Assembly: GCA_023389095.1 (NCBI GenBank)
Contig: JAEWFB010000337.1
Coordinates: 1 to 10,715 of the forward strand
Length of the DNA: 10,715 nucleotides
Source: Actinomycetes bacterium
GTDB taxonomy: Bacteria; Actinomycetota; Actinomycetes; Actinomycetales; Dermatophilaceae
Direction of reading: 5' to 3'
Part shown: in pieces, positions 1 through 6,066 of the stretch
How positions within the stretch are numbered: the first letter of the stretch is position 1
Layout: each line of letters begins with the position of its first letter
The notes under the pieces: model-generated
Seen by the model: the letters and a program-made list of their open reading frames with translations, nothing else
Database searches by the model: none
What the model was told of the DNA's origin: nothing
Made by a program: the position numbers and the translations under genes

Positions 1-482
1 TCTCGGCCGAGATCCAGGACTACGTCGTCGAGCTCGGCACCGACGGCCGCCTGCTCAGCCTCCAGCTCGAGGAGCTCGTCGGCGGCCTCGGCAACGACCG
101 CGAGCTCGTCATCCGCGACTACCTGCCCGCCACGAAGTCCGGGCTCACCCTCGAGGAGGCCCTGGCCAACCTCGAGGCGCTGAACTCCGTCGAGCTGCTC
201 GACCTGCCGGCCGGTGCCCGGGCCGTCGGGTTCACCGTCGTCGGCGACAGCCTCGACGCCCCGGTCAGCCCGCTTGGCTACCGCCTGCTCACCAAGGTGC
301 CGCGCCTGCCGAGCGCGATCGTCGAGCGCCTCGTCACCCACTTCGAGTCCCTCCAGCGCCTGCTCGCGGCCGGCATCGAGGACCTCATGCTCGTCGAGGG
401 CGTCGGCGAGGGCCGGGCACGCGCGGTCCGCGAGGGACTGTCGCGCCTCGCCGAGTCGAGCATCCTCGAGCGCTACGTCTGA
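1..482 (+). CDS. disA: DNA integrity scanning protein DisA, c-di-AMP synthase (C-terminal part)
   Basis: This is the C-terminal 159 residues of DisA, read in the frame starting at base 3; the upstream part lies outside the window. DisA forms octamers that make cyclic di-AMP from two ATP and scan DNA for branched structures, lowering synthesis when damage is met. The catalytic DAC domain (DGA and RHR motifs) is missing here. What remains is the helical linker, beginning with DYVVELGTDGRLL and RELVIRDYLP, which is very typical of DisA, and the helix-hairpin-helix DNA-binding domain at fragment residues about 103-152. The hairpin is VEGVGEGRAR at 131-140. The protein ends in ILERYV with TGA at 480-482, the usual DisA end. 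In M. tuberculosis radA precedes disA and mutY lies nearby, which fits the neighbour here. Identity is secure; catalytic integrity cannot be judged. Confidence 0.95.
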   Translation, partial: SAEIQDYVVELGTDGRLLSLQLEELVGGLGNDRELVIRDYLPATKSGLTLEEALANLEALNSVELLDLPAGARAVGFTVVGDSLDAPVSPLGYRLLTKVPRLPSAIVERLVTHFESLQRLLAAGIEDLMLVEGVGEGRARAVREGLSRLAESSILERYV

Positions 483-529
483 CCGACGCGTCGCCCGGGT
501 GGTCGACGCGTCCAGCCCGCGCGTCGGTC
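481..529 (+). terminator. Putative disA terminator hairpin overlapping the stop codon
   Basis: GACCGACGCG at 481-490 is perfectly complementary to CGCGTCGGTC at 520-529. A nested stem pairs 496-502 with 512-519 with one bulged A at 514. The left arm includes the last two bases of the disA TGA. There is no T-tract, which is common for GC-rich actinobacterial terminators. It would separate disA from mutY, whose likely promoter lies just downstream at 592-597. Not tested by folding. Confidence 0.5.
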
Positions 530-591
530 ACGCGCTCGCTCGGACCGCGGCTCCGACGCGGGTGCCCGCGTCCGGCGTCCGTGCGGGCGCC

Positions 592-604
592 TACGATGCC
601 GCCG
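592..604 (+). promoter_or_regulatory. Putative -10 element for a leaderless mutY transcript
   Basis: TACGAT at 592-597 fits the actinobacterial TAnnnT -10 consensus and is followed by exactly six bases before the GTG at 604. That places the expected transcription start on the first base of the start codon. No convincing -35 hexamer is present about 17 bases upstream (569-574). The lack of a Shine-Dalgarno sequence before this GTG supports a leaderless message. Confidence 0.5.
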
Positions 605-1506
605 TGCCCACGCCGACCTCCTCGCCCGTCGCCACGCCGCTGCTCCACGAGCGGGTCAACGCCTGGTACGCCGAGGCCGGCCGGCAGGAGCTGCCGTGGC
701 GCGCCCCCGACTGCAGCCCCTGGGGCGTGTTCCTGTCCGAGGTGATGTCGCAGCAGACGCCACTCGCCCGCGTCGAGCCGATCTGGCGCGAGTGGATGGA
801 GCGCTGGCCGACGCCCGCCGCGCTCGCCGCTGCGGCTCCCGGCGACGCCGTGCGCGCCTGGGGCCGGCTCGGCTACCCGCGTCGAGCCCTTCGGCTGCAC
901 GAGGCCGCGACCGCCATGGTCGACCGGCACGGTGGTCGGGTGCCCGGGACCCACGCCGAGCTGCTCGCCCTGCCCGGCGTCGGGGCCTACACCGCCGCGG
1001 CCGTGTCGTGCTTCGCGTTCGGCCTCCCCGAGGTGGTCGTCGACACCAACGTGCGCCGGGTCCTCGCGCGGGCGGTCGAGGGCAAGGCGTTCCCGAACCT
1101 CACGCTCAACCGCGCGGAGGCGCGCCTCGCCGCCGACTCGATGCCGGCCGACCGCGACACCGCCAACACGTGGAACGTCGCCGTCATGGAGCTCGGGGCC
1201 CTCGTGTGCGTCGCGCGGGGGCCGCGGTGCGACGAGTGCCCGGTCGCCGACCTCTGCGCGTGGAACCTCGACGGGCGCCCGGCCTACGACGGTCCGCCGC
1301 GGCGGGGCCAGGCCTGGCACGGCACCGACCGTCAGGTGCGTGGCGAGCTGCTGCGCCGGCTGCGCGACCGGCACACCGACCTGCCGCTGGCCGAGCTCAC
1401 CGACAGCGGACCCGACACCACCCAGGTGATGCGCTGCCTCGACTCGCTCGTCGCCGACGGTCTCGTCGAGCCCCTCGACGGCGACCGCTACCGCCTCCCC
1501 GCCTGA
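604..1506 (+). CDS. mutY: A/G-specific adenine glycosylase MutY
   Basis: A base-excision repair enzyme that removes adenine mispaired with 8-oxoguanine. The protein has 300 residues from GTG 604. It has the LPWR motif (30-33), the catalytic-region helix SEVMSQQT with Glu46, the helix-hairpin-helix LPGVGAYTAAAV (123-134), the catalytic Asp147 in VVDTNV, and a complete [4Fe-4S] loop with Cys202, Cys209, Cys212 and Cys218 spaced C-X6-C-X2-C-X5-C. The WGRLGYPRRALRLHE segment is the actinobacterial form. There is no NUDIX-like 8-oxoG recognition domain. After PPRRGQAWHGTDRQVRG there is only a tail of about 65 residues that looks like a small winged helix, as I recall for the M. tuberculosis protein, which is of similar length. 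The frame stays open upstream to 214, but that part overlaps disA and shows no family similarity. The -10/N6/GTG arrangement and family alignment favour 604. It ends 11 bases from the convergent PPOX gene. Confidence 0.93.
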   Translation: MPTPTSSPVATPLLHERVNAWYAEAGRQELPWRAPDCSPWGVFLSEVMSQQTPLARVEPIWREWMERWPTPAALAAAAPGDAVRAWGRLGYPRRALRLHEAATAMVDRHGGRVPGTHAELLALPGVGAYTAAAVSCFAFGLPEVVVDTNVRRVLARAVEGKAFPNLTLNRAEARLAADSMPADRDTANTWNVAVMELGALVCVARGPRCDECPVADLCAWNLDGRPAYDGPPRRGQAWHGTDRQVRGELLRRLRDRHTDLPLAELTDSGPDTTQVMRCLDSLVADGLVEPLDGDRYRLPA

Positions 1507-1517
1507 GGGCGCGCGCG

Positions 1518-1907
1518 TCAGAGGTTGCCGAGGACCCGGTCGACGGTGATCTCGACGACGACCCGTTGCGGGTTGGGCCGCGGCTCGCGGTATCGCGCCG
1601 CGTAGCGCCGCTCCGCGTCGGCCACGGTGGCGGCGTCGTCGACCACCCGGACGTCCCCCTCGAGGGTGAGCCAGTGGCGTCCCTCCACCTGGCACACCGC
1701 GGCCCGGCCGCCTCGGGCCGCGTTGACAGCCTTCTGGCTCGTGCGGCTCGTGATGACGCGGGCGACGAGCGCCCCTGCGTCCCAGGTGAACCCGACCGGC
1801 GTCACGTGCGGTGAGCCGTCGCGTCGCTGGGTCGTCAAGGTGGCCAGGTGCCTGACCCCGAGGAACTCGAGGGCCTCGGGGGACAGGTCGCGCGGTGACC
1901 GGGACAT
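1518..1907 (-). CDS. PPOX-class split-barrel protein, probably F420- or flavin-dependent
   Basis: A 129-residue protein of the pyridoxamine 5'-phosphate oxidase-like split-barrel superfamily, resembling the actinobacterial 'PPOX class F420-dependent enzyme' group. The typical first strands, HLATLTTQRRDGSPHVTPVGFTWD, lie at about residues 20-43. TSRTSQKAVNAARGGRAAV, at about 53-71, corresponds to the phosphate-contacting and helix region of the fold. A central EGRHWLTLEGDVRVVDD strand pair follows, and VVVEITVDRVLGNL ends the protein. The likely role is an oxidoreductase acting on small molecules, or a cofactor-binding protein. The substrate is unknown and the cofactor preference is inferred from the group. 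I chose ATG 1907 because GAGGTG at 1913-1918 is a good Shine-Dalgarno five bases upstream. The GTG at 1911-1913 would overlap that site. It is convergent with mutY and divergent from the ABC operon. No clear promoter was seen upstream. Confidence 0.8.
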   Translation of the reverse strand: MSRSPRDLSPEALEFLGVRHLATLTTQRRDGSPHVTPVGFTWDAGALVARVITSRTSQKAVNAARGGRAAVCQVEGRHWLTLEGDVRVVDDAATVADAERRYAARYREPRPNPQRVVVEITVDRVLGNL

Positions 1908-1971
1908 GAGCACACCTCACCACATCCCGGCCGGTGCGAGGGTGGCCCACGGGCGCGTCGCGTCTGCCCCG

Positions 1972-2000
1972 TTGCCGAGCCGGAGTCCGACTTGTAACGT
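1972..2000 (+). promoter_or_regulatory. Probable vegetative sigma factor promoter of the ABC operon
   Basis: A -35 hexamer TTGCCG at 1972-1977 (four of six match TTGACA) is followed by a 17-base spacer and the -10 hexamer TAACGT at 1995-2000 (TAnnnT). The start would be near 2007, giving a leader of about 48 bases before ATG 2055. The leader has a Shine-Dalgarno GGGGAG at 2041-2046, eight bases before the start. This is the best two-element promoter in the window. Confidence 0.6.
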
Positions 2001-2054
2001 GGCCCCTCGTGCCTCCGGCCGGGGCGCAGGGGTGCGAGAGGGGGAGCGACGACC

Positions 2055-2849
2055 ATGGCGACGTTCTGGCTCCTCGTCCGCGCGGGCTTCCGGCGCCACT
2101 CGACCTACCGGCTCGCCCTGCTCGCCGGGATGACGACCAACTCGGTCTTCGGGCTCATCCGGGCCTCCATCGTGCTCGCGGCGGTCGCGTCGGCCGGCTC
2201 GGCCATCGGCGGCTATGACGCCCCGACGGCCGTGGCCTTCGTGTGGTGGGGCCAGGCCCTCCTCGGCACGGTCAACCTCTGGGGTTTCCAGGAGGTGGGG
2301 CAGCGGGTGCGCACCGGCGACATCGCCATCGACTTCCTGCGACCCCTCGACCCCCAGCTCGCCTATCTGGCAGCCGATCTCGGTCGTGCCGGGATCAACC
2401 TCGTTGCCCGCGGTGCCCCGGCGCTGCTTGTCGGTGCGCTGCTGTTCGACATGGCGTGGCCCCCGGGAGCGGTCGGCTGGGTCGCCGGGCTCGTGTCGGT
2501 GGCGCTCGCCGTCGTCGTCGCCTTCGCGGGCAGCTTCGTCGTTAACCTCCTCGCGTTCTGGCTCGTCGAGGTGCGCGGCGTGCGGCTGCTCTACATGATC
2601 TTCGGCGGCCTGCTGTGCGGCCTCTACCTGCCGGTGCCGTGGTTTCCCGCCTGGCTGCGCACCATCGCCCAGTGGTCGCCGTTCCCCTCGATGCTCCAGA
2701 ACCCCATCGACATCCTCGCCGGGCGGGTCACGGGCATGGACGTGCTGCCGACGCTGGCCAGCCAGGTGTTCTGGGCGGTGGCGCTCGTCGCCCTCGGCCA
2801 GGCCGTCATGCGGGCCGGGCGTCGCAAGCTGGAGGTGCAGGGTGGCTGA
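2055..2849 (+). CDS. ABC-2 type exporter permease, subunit 1 (COG4587-like)
   Basis: An integral membrane subunit of 264 residues. It forms the transmembrane channel of an ABC exporter with the next two genes. About six hydrophobic segments can be read, for example residues 20-50, 60-80, 115-135, 140-175 and 190-205, plus one near the C-terminus. The cytoplasmic loop RTGDIAIDFLRPLDP (86-100) is characteristic of this permease family and reappears in altered form in the second permease. WSPFPSMLQNPIDILAGR near residues 215-232 is another family motif. It begins at ATG 2055 with GGGGAG eight bases upstream. It is first in an operon whose frames overlap and shares eight bases with the next gene. 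The substrate is unknown. Related three-gene exporters are usually annotated as uncharacterised transport systems, and some ABC-2 exporters handle antibiotics or lipids. Confidence 0.85.
   Translation: MATFWLLVRAGFRRHSTYRLALLAGMTTNSVFGLIRASIVLAAVASAGSAIGGYDAPTAVAFVWWGQALLGTVNLWGFQEVGQRVRTGDIAIDFLRPLDPQLAYLAADLGRAGINLVARGAPALLVGALLFDMAWPPGAVGWVAGLVSVALAVVVAFAGSFVVNLLAFWLVEVRGVRLLYMIFGGLLCGLYLPVPWFPAWLRTIAQWSPFPSMLQNPIDILAGRVTGMDVLPTLASQVFWAVALVALGQAVMRAGRRKLEVQGG
2831..2837 (+). promoter_or_regulatory. Shine-Dalgarno site fixing the GTG start of permease 2
   Basis: GGAGGTG at 2831-2837 lies inside the end of permease 1, four bases before GTG 2842. It supports the GTG start and the 8-base overlap (2842-2849), an arrangement that suggests translational coupling. 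Confidence 0.7.
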
Positions 2850-3708
2850 CCCCAGGACCGTGCCCGGCCCCGTGACGCGCCCGGAGGCGGCGAGCCTCAC
2901 GAGTGTTCGCGCGCGGCTGCGGCCGTACCGCGTGCTGCTCGCCTCCAGGGCCCGCGCCCAGCTGCAGTACCGCACGTCGTTCGTCACCGACGTGCTCGGG
3001 ACGCTCGGGGCGGGCGTGGCCGAGTTCGCCGAGGTCTGGGTCATCTTCCACAACGTCGACGTGCTCGGCGGCCTCGACTTCACGGCGGCGCTGCTCGTCT
3101 TCGCCCTGTCGAACCTGTCCTTCGCGCTGGCCGACATGGTCGTGGGACATCTCGACCAGCTGCCCGACTACATCCGGGCCGGCCAGGTCGACGCCTTCTA
3201 CGTGCGACCGCTGCCGCTGCTGGCCCAGCTCGTCACGAGCGACCTGTCGCTGCGGCGGGTCGGGCGCATGTCAGTGGGAGTCGTGGCGCTGGTGGTGGCC
3301 CTGACGACCGCGTCGATCTCGTGGTCGTGGGCCACGGTCGCGCTGCTCGTGCTCACCGTCGCGAGCGGGACGGCGATCTTCGCGGCCCTGTTCACGGCTG
3401 CCGGCGGCGTGCAGTTCTTCCTCGTCGACGGCTCGGAGTTCACCAACGCGTTCACCTACGGCGGGTCCTACGCCGCGCAGCAGAGCCAGCAGGTGTTCCC
3501 GAACCTGCTGCGCATCTTCTGGATGTTCGTCGTCCCCACGGCGTTCGTCGCCTACGTGCCGGCCGTGGCGATCCTCGGCCTGCCCGGCGACCACCTCGTG
3601 CCGCCCTGGCTCGCCTGGTTCACCCCGGTGGCGGCGGCGTTCGCCTGGGCCCTGGCGGCGCTCTGCTGGCGGCTCGGCACCCGGCACTACCAAGGAGCAG
3701 GCGGATGA
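2842..3708 (+). CDS. ABC-2 type exporter permease, subunit 2 (COG3694-like)
   Basis: The second membrane subunit, 288 residues, probably paired with the preceding permease as a heterodimer. A Pro/Ala-rich N-terminus of about 20 residues precedes an amphipathic stretch (LRPYRVLLASRARAQLQYR, about 26-44). About six hydrophobic segments then follow across residues 47-70, 80-100, 140-160, 165-190, 220-245 and 255-275. The loop IRAGQVDAFYVRPLP (111-125) matches the R-x-G...F..RPL loop of permease 1, so the two subunits are divergent paralogues. The GTG at 2842 is supported by GGAGGTG just upstream. The stop TGA at 3706-3708 overlaps the next gene's ATG as ATGA. It probably acts in the cytoplasmic membrane to export an unknown substrate using the downstream ATPase. 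Confidence 0.85.
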   Translation: MADPRTVPGPVTRPEAASLTSVRARLRPYRVLLASRARAQLQYRTSFVTDVLGTLGAGVAEFAEVWVIFHNVDVLGGLDFTAALLVFALSNLSFALADMVVGHLDQLPDYIRAGQVDAFYVRPLPLLAQLVTSDLSLRRVGRMSVGVVALVVALTTASISWSWATVALLVLTVASGTAIFAALFTAAGGVQFFLVDGSEFTNAFTYGGSYAAQQSQQVFPNLLRIFWMFVVPTAFVAYVPAVAILGLPGDHLVPPWLAWFTPVAAAFAWALAALCWRLGTRHYQGAGG

Positions 3709-4637
3709 GCATCATCGAGACGCGCGACCTCGTGCGCGACTTCAAGCGCACCCGTGCGGTCGACCACATGTCGTTCACCGTGGAGGCCGGCGAGTCGGTC
3801 GGTTACATCGGCGCCAACGGCGCCGGGAAGTCGACGACGATCAAGATGCTCACCGGCATCCTCAAGCCGACCGCCGGGCACGTGCGCACGTGCGGCTTCG
3901 ACCCGATGCGCCAGCGTGTCGAGGTCGCCCGACGCGTCGGCGTCGTCTTCGGCCAGCGCTCGCAGCTCTGGTGGGACCTCCCGCTGCGCGAGTCGTTCAC
4001 GATCCTCGCCGCCATCCACCGGCTCGACGACACGCACGCCCGGGCGCGCACCGAGCTGCTCGTCGAGCAGCTCGAGATGGGCCCGCAGCTGGGCACCCCG
4101 GTGCGGTCCCTGTCGCTCGGGCAGCGCATGCGGGCCGAGATCGCGGCCGCCCTGCTGCACTCGCCCGACCTGCTCGTGCTCGACGAGCCGACCATCGGAC
4201 TCGACGTGCTGTCGAAGCAGCGGCTGCGCGAGTTTCTCGTCCGGGAGCGGCACGAGCGCGGCACGACGCTGCTGCTGACGACCCACGACATGGGCGACAT
4301 CGAACGGCTCTGCGACCGGGTGCTCGTCGTCGACCACGGTCGGCTCGCCTTCGACGGGACCCTCCCGGGACTCGCCGCGACGGTCGGGGCCCAGCGGCTC
4401 CTCGTGCTCGACCTCGCCGAGCCGACGCCCGACCTCGCCGACGTGCCCGGTGCGACCCTCGTCGCCAGCGAGTCCGACGGCCTGCGCCAGCGGCTGGCCT
4501 TCGACCCGGCCACGACGACCGCGGCGGCGGTGCTGGCCCAGGTGTCGGCACGCCACGAGGTGCGTGACCTGACGATCGAGGAGCCGGACATCGAGGACGT
4601 CGTCCGGCGCCTCTACGCCGCGTCCGGCCGCGCCTGA
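3705..4637 (+). CDS. ABC exporter ATP-binding protein (COG4586-like)
   Basis: A 310-residue nucleotide-binding subunit that powers the two permeases. All motifs are intact: Walker A GANGAGKST (36-44, Lys42), Q-loop Gln84 in VVFGQRSQLWWDLP, signature LSLGQ (136-140), Walker B LLVLDEP with Asp160 and catalytic Glu161, D-loop GLD (165-167), and the switch His194 in TTHD. The Q-loop wording FGQ..QLWWDLP and the C-terminal IEEPDIEDVVRRLY are hallmarks of this uncharacterised exporter class. The region after about residue 225 is a regulatory C-terminal domain. I chose ATG 3705 because AAGGAG at 3692-3697 lies seven bases upstream and the ATG shares bases with the preceding TGA. The frame stays open farther upstream, but that part is a shadow of permease 2. 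A hairpin follows the stop within about 10 bases, so this is the last gene of the operon. Confidence 0.93.
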   Translation: MSIIETRDLVRDFKRTRAVDHMSFTVEAGESVGYIGANGAGKSTTIKMLTGILKPTAGHVRTCGFDPMRQRVEVARRVGVVFGQRSQLWWDLPLRESFTILAAIHRLDDTHARARTELLVEQLEMGPQLGTPVRSLSLGQRMRAEIAAALLHSPDLLVLDEPTIGLDVLSKQRLREFLVRERHERGTTLLLTTHDMGDIERLCDRVLVVDHGRLAFDGTLPGLAATVGAQRLLVLDLAEPTPDLADVPGATLVASESDGLRQRLAFDPATTTAAAVLAQVSARHEVRDLTIEEPDIEDVVRRLYAASGRA

Positions 4638-4640
4638 GAT

Positions 4641-4678
4641 CCCATCGAGAAAGCAATCCGATCGCTTTCTCGATCGGG
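4641..4678. terminator. Bidirectional terminator-like hairpin between ABC operon and MFS gene
   Basis: ATCGAGAAAGC at 4644-4654 pairs perfectly with GCTTTCTCGAT at 4664-4674 around a nine-base loop. CCC at 4641-4643 can extend it with GGG at 4676-4678 if C4675 is bulged. A competing 7-bp hairpin pairs CCGATCG (4658-4664) with CGATCGG (4671-4677). It lies between convergent genes ending at 4637 and 4703, so it can serve both strands. No T-tract follows. Confidence 0.6.
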
Positions 4679-4702
4679 AGGGGCGAGACGAGGGGACGGG
4701 CG

Positions 4703-5980
4703 TCAGGGGGAGGGGCGGGTGTGCGCCAGCATCCGCGTCGTCGAGGTGAGCACGGCCACGAGCACGACCGCCGCGAACACGACGAGCACGCCGGGGGCCG
4801 GGAACCACGTCAGCGCGACACCCGCTGCGATGACGGGCACCGTGATCCCGGCGTAGGCCGCGAGGAACATCCCGGCGAGGGTCTCCCCTCGGCGCCCCGC
4901 CGAGGCCAGCGTGCCTGCCGTGGTCAGGGCGACGTTGAACACGAGCCCGACACCGGCTCCGGCCAGGACACCCGAGACGACGAAGACGGCCAGGGTGGTC
5001 GTCCAGGCGCCGACGGCCACGAGCACGAGGCCGGCGCCCATGAGCGCCATCCCGGCGCGCAGGCGCAGGCGGACGTCCCGACGGCCGAGGACGACCTGCG
5101 ACACGGCGGACGCACCGATGACGCCGAACACGATGGATCCGGTGACGAGCCGGGAGTGCACCCCGAGGGTCCCGCCGACGAAGCTGGCCGTCAGCGAGGT
5201 GAACAGGCCGAGCACCGAGAAGGCCGCGGCCGCGGCCACGGCGGCCGCCGAGAACTCGGCGCGCACGTGCGGATCGACGCGGACGCGCTGGGGGCGGTAG
5301 GCCGGACGCGGGCCGCGACGCTCGACCGTCTCTGGTGCGAGCAGGAGGGCGCCGAGCGCGACGAGCAGGAGCACGACCCAGACGGCGTAGGGCAGCACGA
5401 GCGGGGCCGGGAGCCACTGCGTCAGCAGTCCGGCCACGAGGGGCCCGAGCGCGAGGCCACCGGTGTTGACGGCGCCGGCCACGACCGAGGCGAAGCCCGA
5501 GTCGCTGCCGGGTCGCCCGACGGCGTGCAGCTCGGCCAGGTGTGCGGTGGCCGTGGCCGTGACGGCACCGATGCCGAGGCCGCACAGGAAGCGGGCGATC
5601 AGCAGGCTCGTCGTGTCGTGGAGGAGCACGAACAGCACGGCACTGACGAGCTCGACCCCGGTGGCGGCGAGCAGCACCCGGCGCCGGCCGAGGTAGTCGC
5701 TGACGTGCCCGGCGAGGTACAGCCCGGCCATGACCCCGAACCCGTAGGCCGCGAAGACGACGGTGATGACGAAGGTGGGAAAGCCGTCGAGGCGCTGGTA
5801 GAGCGGGTAGAGGGGCGTCGGCAGGGTCGTGAAGGCCATGAGCACGAGGAAGGCGCCGACGACGACCCAGAAGCCCCGACGGTGGCGCGCCTCGTGCCGT
5901 GCAGGGGTGCCGGCCGGGCCGGGCCGGGAGGAGGCGCGGGACGTCCTGGGCATGCTCAGGGAGACGGGCGTGGTGGGCAT
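4703..5980 (-). CDS. MFS transporter, 12-TM drug/metabolite efflux type
   Basis: A major facilitator superfamily transporter of 425 residues, likely proton-driven, in the cytoplasmic membrane. The first membrane segment starts at about residue 36 (GFWVVVGAFLVLMAFTTL). The loop between TM2 and TM3 holds the MFS motif A, GHVSDYLGRRRVLL (91-104). RFLCGLGIGAVTATATAHLAEL has the TM4/5 character of efflux-type carriers. A basic central loop (ERRGPRPAYRPQRVRVD) divides the two halves. The number of hydrophobic stretches fits 12 helices. Substrate unknown. The start is uncertain: ATG 5980 has only a very close GGAG upstream, ATG 6004 adds eight residues and ATG 5953 removes nine. Family alignment does not decide. 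It is transcribed divergently from the LysR gene, a standard regulator-target layout, so that regulator probably controls it. Confidence 0.85.
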   Translation of the reverse strand: MPTTPVSLSMPRTSRASSRPGPAGTPARHEARHRRGFWVVVGAFLVLMAFTTLPTPLYPLYQRLDGFPTFVITVVFAAYGFGVMAGLYLAGHVSDYLGRRRVLLAATGVELVSAVLFVLLHDTTSLLIARFLCGLGIGAVTATATAHLAELHAVGRPGSDSGFASVVAGAVNTGGLALGPLVAGLLTQWLPAPLVLPYAVWVVLLLVALGALLLAPETVERRGPRPAYRPQRVRVDPHVRAEFSAAAVAAAAAFSVLGLFTSLTASFVGGTLGVHSRLVTGSIVFGVIGASAVSQVVLGRRDVRLRLRAGMALMGAGLVLVAVGAWTTTLAVFVVSGVLAGAGVGLVFNVALTTAGTLASAGRRGETLAGMFLAAYAGITVPVIAAGVALTWFPAPGVLVVFAAVVLVAVLTSTTRMLAHTRPSP

Positions 5981-6038
5981 GTCTCCAGCGTGCGCCACGT
6001 GCATTCATCGTGTCCAACGAGGAGTGGTGGTCACACTG

Positions 6039-6053
6039 ATCGAGAATTTCGAT
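6039..6053. promoter_or_regulatory. Candidate LysR-type operator (T-N11-A dyad) in the divergent promoter region
   Basis: ATCGA at 6039-6043 and TCGAT at 6049-6053 form a perfect inverted repeat with a 5-base centre. The T at 6040 and A at 6052 fit the T-N11-A pattern bound by LysR-type regulators. It lies between the divergent MFS and LysR genes and just upstream of a possible -10 (GATGAT, 6055-6060) for the LysR gene. That position would allow autorepression and control of the transporter. Function is inferred. Confidence 0.45.
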
Positions 6054-6066
6054 GGATGATGGACAG

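Noticed and set aside
484..529. Repeated CGACGCGTC segments considered as iterons or a CRISPR-like array
   Set aside because: There are only two direct copies plus a partial one, no regular spacing or spacers, and they are better explained as stem-loop arms after disA.
214..603. N-terminal extension of mutY back to ATG 214
   Set aside because: The added 130 residues overlap disA in another frame, are Ser/Arg/Ala-rich, and do not resemble MutY. The -10 element and family length support GTG 604.
1911..1913. GTG as start of the PPOX gene
   Set aside because: It overlaps the Shine-Dalgarno sequence at 1913-1918, so ATG 1907 with proper spacing is preferred.
385..1950. Open frame of 521 codons on the minus strand opposite disA and mutY
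   Set aside because: It crosses two recognised genes and the PPOX gene in a different frame. It has no domain-like segments and is low-complexity in composition.
3687..6017. Very long open frame (776 codons) on the minus strand across the ABC ATPase and MFS genes
   Set aside because: It is antisense to the clear ATPase and out of frame with the MFS gene. Its translation is Arg/Pro/Gly-rich shadow sequence typical of high-GC DNA.
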